This document shows, one piece after another, positions 61,082 through 64,000 of a DNA stretch of 64,000 nt (positions are counted from its first letter, which is position 1; the number at the start of each line of letters is the position of its first letter). A model generated the notes under the pieces. The model was not told the DNA's origin. It ran no database searches and saw only the letters and a program-made list of their open reading frames with translations. The translations under genes were made by a program, and so were the position numbers. The DNA comes from Pseudomonas sp. CC120222-01a (GTDB lineage Bacteria > Pseudomonadota > Gammaproteobacteria > Pseudomonadales > Pseudomonadaceae). The DNA lies in contig NZ_QEQQ01000001.1 of assembly GCF_003097235.1 (NCBI RefSeq), positions 186,001-250,000 of the forward strand, given 5' to 3'.

Positions 61082-62356
61082 ATGGCCGACCTGTCCATCG
61101 AATTCGCCGGTATCAAGGCGCCCAACCCCTTCTGGCTGGCCTCCGCGCCGCCGACCGACAAGGCCTACAACGTGGTCCGTGCCTTCGAGGCCGGCTGGGG
61201 TGGCGTGGTCTGGAAGACCCTGGGCGAGGACCCGGCAGCGGTCAACGTGTCGTCACGGTATTCCGCGCACTACGGCCCCAACCGCCAGGTGCAGGGCATC
61301 AACAACATCGAGCTGATCACCGACCGCTCGCTGGAGATCAACCTGCGGGAAATCACCCAGGTGAAGAAGGACTGGCCCGACCGCGCATTGGTCGTGTCGC
61401 TGATGGTGCCGTGCGTGGAAGCGTCGTGGAAGTTCATCCTGCCACTGGTGGAGGCCACCGGCGCCGATGGCATCGAGTTGAACTTCGGTTGCCCGCACGG
61501 CATGCCTGAGCGCGGCATGGGGGCGGCGGTCGGCCAGGTGCCGGAGTACGTGGAGATGGTCACCCGCTGGTGCAAGACGCACTGCTCGCTGCCGGTGATC
61601 GTCAAGCTCACACCGAACATCACCGACATTCGCCAGTCGGCCCGGGCGGCCCATCGCGGTGGCGCGGATGCGGTGTCGCTGATCAATACCATCAACTCGA
61701 TCACCAGCGTCGACCTCGACCGCATGGTCGCCCACCCCATCGTTGGCGACCAGAGCACCCACGGTGGTTACTGCGGCTCGGCAGTCAAGCCGATCGCCCT
61801 GAACATGGTTGCCGAAATCGCTCGCGACCCGGAAACCCGCGGCCTGCCGATCTGCGGCATCGGCGGGATCGGCAACTGGCGTGATGCTGCCGAGTTCATC
61901 GCCTTGGGCAGCGGTGCGGTGCAGGTGTGCACGGCGGCGATGCTGCATGGCTTCCGCATTGTCGAAGACATGAAGGATGGCCTGGCACGCTGGATGGACC
62001 AGCACGGCCACCGCAACCTCGAAGCGTTCCGCGGGCAGGCCGTGGGGCATACCACCGACTGGAAGTACCTGGACATCAACTACAAGTCGGTGGCGCATAT
62101 CGACCAGGATGCCTGCATTGGTTGCGGGCGTTGCCATATTGCCTGTGAGGATACTTCGCACCAGGCGATTGCCAGCACCCTCAAGGCTGACGGGACCCAT
62201 GCCTACAGCGTGATCGAGGACGAATGTGTGGGCTGCAACCTGTGCCAGATCACCTGCCCGGTGGAGAACTGCATCGAGATGGTGGCGCAGGATACCGGCA
62301 AGCCTTACCTGAACTGGACCCAGGATCCGCGCAACCCCTACTGTGAGGCCAGCTGA
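61082..62356 (+). CDS. preA: Dihydropyrimidine dehydrogenase subunit PreA
   Basis: The 424-residue protein has an FMN-binding TIM barrel ('GIKAPNPFWLASAPPTDKAY', 'GIELNFGCPHGMPERGMGAA' with the active Cys) and a C-terminal two-cluster ferredoxin ('CIGCGRCHIACED', 'CVGCNLCQITCPVENC'). With PreT it reduces uracil and thymine to the dihydropyrimidines, the first step of the reductive pathway. It follows preT directly. Confidence 0.94.
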   Translation: MADLSIEFAGIKAPNPFWLASAPPTDKAYNVVRAFEAGWGGVVWKTLGEDPAAVNVSSRYSAHYGPNRQVQGINNIELITDRSLEINLREITQVKKDWPDRALVVSLMVPCVEASWKFILPLVEATGADGIELNFGCPHGMPERGMGAAVGQVPEYVEMVTRWCKTHCSLPVIVKLTPNITDIRQSARAAHRGGADAVSLINTINSITSVDLDRMVAHPIVGDQSTHGGYCGSAVKPIALNMVAEIARDPETRGLPICGIGGIGNWRDAAEFIALGSGAVQVCTAAMLHGFRIVEDMKDGLARWMDQHGHRNLEAFRGQAVGHTTDWKYLDINYKSVAHIDQDACIGCGRCHIACEDTSHQAIASTLKADGTHAYSVIEDECVGCNLCQITCPVENCIEMVAQDTGKPYLNWTQDPRNPYCEAS

Positions 62357-62375
62357 GTCAACTTGCTGCCTGACC

Positions 62376-62497
62376 TTGTGGGAGCGGCCTTGTGTCGCGA
62401 AAGGGCCGCAACGCGGCCCCAAGGTTTCAGCGATATCGCACAAATTGCCGGGGCCGCTCTGCGGCCCTTTCGCGACACAAGGCCGCTCCCACAAAGG
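62376..62497. repeat. REP pair between preA and the RutR-like gene
   Basis: Long inverted arms ('TTGTGGGAGCGGCCTTGTGT' ... 'ACACAAGGCCGCTCCCACAA') with inner GC stems lie at a convergent junction. Confidence 0.85.
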
Positions 62498-62520
62498 ACC
62501 GCGTCAGCCCGCAAGCCGGT

Positions 62521-63141
62521 TCAGGGCTCCAGCCCGATCCCACGCAAGATCACGCAGGTCACCGTCTGCACCGCACTCTCGAACGCCATGTCCGACAATG
62601 GCTCGCCTTCGTTCAACAACGTCACCTGATAACCAAAATCGGCATAGTGCTGTGTCGACGCCCAGATCATGTAGAGCAGCGCCGAAGGTTCCACCGGCAG
62701 GATGCGCCCCTCCGCCACCCAACGACGGATCTTGTCTTCCTTGAGCTTCGCCCAGGGCACCAGGCTCTCACTGAGGTTCACCCCCAGCACCGGTGCCCCA
62801 TGCAGCATCTCCTCGGCCCAGATCTTCGAACCCAGCGGCCGTGACCGCGAATGGCCCATCTTGGCGCGGATGTAGCTGGTCAGCACCACCCGCGGGTCAT
62901 CGAAGTTCTCGAAACACAGCGCGTCCTGCTTCCACACATCCAGCAAGTCTTGCAGCACTGCGCGGAACAACTCGTCCTTGGTGCTGAAGTAGTAATGCAG
63001 GTTGGAGCGCGGCAGTTCGGCCTGTTCGGCGATATCGCCCATCGAGGTGGCGCCATAGCCCTTTTCGGCGAACACCTTTTCCGCGGCGATGAGGATTTTC
63101 TCGATATTGCGACGGCGGATTTCGATCTTGTGGTTGGCCAT
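62521..63141 (-). CDS. rutR: RutR-like TetR-family regulator
   Basis: The 206-residue protein has an N-terminal TetR helix-turn-helix ('EKGYGATSMGDIAEQAELPR', 'SNLHYYFSTKDELF') and a C-terminal domain close to E. coli RutR ('MIWASTQHYADFGYQV'). RutR senses uracil and thymine. It probably controls the pyrimidine operons to its left, whose divergent region has a RutR-like half site. The ATG at 63141 was chosen as the family N-terminus 'MANHKIEIRRR'; it overlaps the VOC gene stop by one base. Confidence 0.85.
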   Translation of the reverse strand: MANHKIEIRRRNIEKILIAAEKVFAEKGYGATSMGDIAEQAELPRSNLHYYFSTKDELFRAVLQDLLDVWKQDALCFENFDDPRVVLTSYIRAKMGHSRSRPLGSKIWAEEMLHGAPVLGVNLSESLVPWAKLKEDKIRRWVAEGRILPVEPSALLYMIWASTQHYADFGYQVTLLNEGEPLSDMAFESAVQTVTCVILRGIGLEP

Positions 63142-63497
63142 CAGGCTTGGGCCGTCCACACAGCCAGTTCATACCCGTCCGGGTCAATGAAGTGAAAACG
63201 GCGGCCCCCCGGAAAGGCAAAGGTCGCCCGACTGATGCTTGCCCCGGCCGCCTCGACCCGCTGTAGCGTGGCTTCCAGGTCGTCCGCATACAGGATCACC
63301 AGTGGCCCGCCCGGCCGCACCGCTTCGCCGGTGGTGAAACCGCCGGTCAAGCGGCCATCGCTGAACTCGGTGTAAGCCGGCCCGTAGTCGGTGAAGCGCC
63401 AGCCGAACACGCTGCCATAGAAAGCCTTGCTCCGTGCGATGTCGCTGACGTTGAACTCGATGTTGTCGATCTGCCGATCGTGGCCGCGAACGCTCAT
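63141..63497 (-). CDS. VOC/glyoxalase-fold protein
   Basis: The 118-residue protein has one vicinal-oxygen-chelate unit: 'NIEFNVSDIARSKAFYGSVF' at its start and 'FHFIDPDGYELAVW' at its end. The family covers glyoxalases, dioxygenases and resistance proteins; the substrate is unknown. It overlaps rutR by one base, so the two are co-translated. Confidence 0.82.
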   Translation of the reverse strand: MSVRGHDRQIDNIEFNVSDIARSKAFYGSVFGWRFTDYGPAYTEFSDGRLTGGFTTGEAVRPGGPLVILYADDLEATLQRVEAAGASISRATFAFPGGRRFHFIDPDGYELAVWTAQA

Positions 63498-63556
63498 GCG
63501 TGCTCCTTGCCGAATGGGGTTGCCTTAGTCTACTCCGGTACTTTCACCCGATTGAA

Positions 63557-63844
63557 TCAGGCCGCCTGATATAACCGCGTGATGACAGGCTGACGGCGAT
63601 GGCGAGCCTGCCAGATGTCATAGTCGGCCTGAATGGCCAGCCACAGCCGTGCAGTGCTGATACCTGCCATTTCCAGGCGCAGCGCCAGGTCTGGAGACAT
63701 GGCCGCGCGGCCATGCAGTACCCGCGAAAGCGCTTCTCGAGAAAAACCCAGATGCGCTGCGAAGGCCTTCACCGTCAGGCCAAGCGCTGGCAAGACATCA
63801 TCACGCAAGGTTTCGCCGGGATGCGGCGGATTGTGCAAAGGCAT
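63557..63844 (-). CDS. higA: HigA-type antitoxin (XRE family)
   Basis: The 95-residue protein matches the HigA/VapI antitoxins: 'MPLHNPPHPGETLRDDVLPA' and the helix-turn-helix 'AFAAHLGFSREALSRVLHG'. It would neutralise the HigB toxin encoded just upstream and repress the operon. It has a 'GGAGGG' ribosome site and lies 16 bases after the toxin stop. Confidence 0.9.
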   Translation of the reverse strand: MPLHNPPHPGETLRDDVLPALGLTVKAFAAHLGFSREALSRVLHGRAAMSPDLALRLEMAGISTARLWLAIQADYDIWQARHRRQPVITRLYQAA

Positions 63845-63860
63845 GATCAGCCCTCCTGTT

Positions 63861-64000
63861 TAGTGATAATCAAGGTAATCGACCAATTCGACATCCGAAC
63901 CCACGAAACGAAAGATCAACCTCCAGTTACCGGAAACACTCACTGACCAGAAGCCCGAAAGCTCGCCCTTGAGCGGATGCAGTTGCCAGCCTGGCAGGCT
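63861..64000 (-). CDS. higB: HigB-type RelE-family toxin, C-terminal part (cut by window)
   Basis: The minus strand gives the last ~46 residues of a HigB/RelE mRNA interferase: 'GWQLHPLKGELSGFWSVSVS' then 'NWRLIFRFVGSDVELVDYLD', ending YH-stop. The Trp-Arg-Leu-Ile-Phe motif is typical of ribosome-dependent HigB toxins. The start lies outside the window. Toxin before antitoxin is the normal HigBA order. Confidence 0.85.

Overview
The window looks like a chromosomal segment of a Pseudomonas of the P. putida group. The protein sequences, the high GC, the many REP-type inverted repeats built on a 'GCTCCCACA' tail, and the housekeeping order (serS-crcB-rarA-lolA-ftsK, aat-bpt-infA, clpA-clpS, cspD, icd/idh, mnmA-hflD-purB) all fit. 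This assignment rests on recognition of families and gene order, not on a database search.

Layout. (1) 1-274: the end of a ClC-type chloride channel gene. (2) 322-10491: a genomic island bounded by ~116-bp direct repeats, each containing the 3' part of a tRNA-Ser(UGA) gene and its terminator; the intact tRNA is at the right edge (10431-10518). Both island ends carry decayed genes (a broken unknown gene at 582-904 and a frameshifted phage-type D12 DNA adenine methylase at 9622-10247). The middle is a tightly coupled operon: polytopic membrane protein, WbqC-like protein, GtrB/ArnC-type glycosyltransferase, formyltransferase, SMR/ArnE-type small membrane protein, methyltransferase and WecE-type sugar aminotransferase. 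A separate OafA-type O-acyltransferase follows. I read this as a cell-surface glycan decoration cassette, logically parallel to the Arn (aminoarabinose) and Gtr (phage serotype conversion) pathways but built around a probable N-formyl-4-amino-4,6-dideoxyhexose. It is the strongest candidate here for an undescribed system. (3) 10651-41464: core genes for tRNA thiolation (tusDCBE, mnmA), siroheme (cysG), seryl-tRNA synthesis, fluoride export, replication-associated recombination (rarA), lipoprotein transport (lolA), chromosome translocation (ftsK), N-degron tagging and degradation (aat, bpt, clpS, clpA), both isocitrate dehydrogenases, purB, a ribosomal oxygenase and topB.

(4) 41598-48218: a polyamine region. 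A periplasmic polyamine-binding protein and a divergent agmatine-deiminase-like enzyme are encoded on the minus strand behind a LysR regulator; puuB-puuR-puuA (gamma-glutamylputrescine pathway) are on the plus strand. (5) 48426-54652: single accessory genes (hydrolase, TSUP permease, nudC, dienoyl-CoA isomerase, RibD/DHFR-like protein, lipocalin, RNase Z), with a striking 301-bp REP-bearing inverted-repeat element at 52670-52970. (6) 54767-63141: reductive pyrimidine catabolism. Dihydropyrimidinase, PreT and PreA are on the plus strand; the carbamoyl-beta-alanine amidohydrolase and an NCS1 permease are on the minus strand, with a RutR-like regulator at the far end. Together they import uracil-type pyrimidines, reduce them, open the ring and release the beta-amino acid. 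(7) 63141-64000: a VOC protein and a HigBA-type toxin-antitoxin pair whose toxin runs off the window.

REP pairs sit after most transcription units and many rho-independent terminators are visible. I saw no CRISPR array, rRNA gene, complete insertion sequence or intact integrase.
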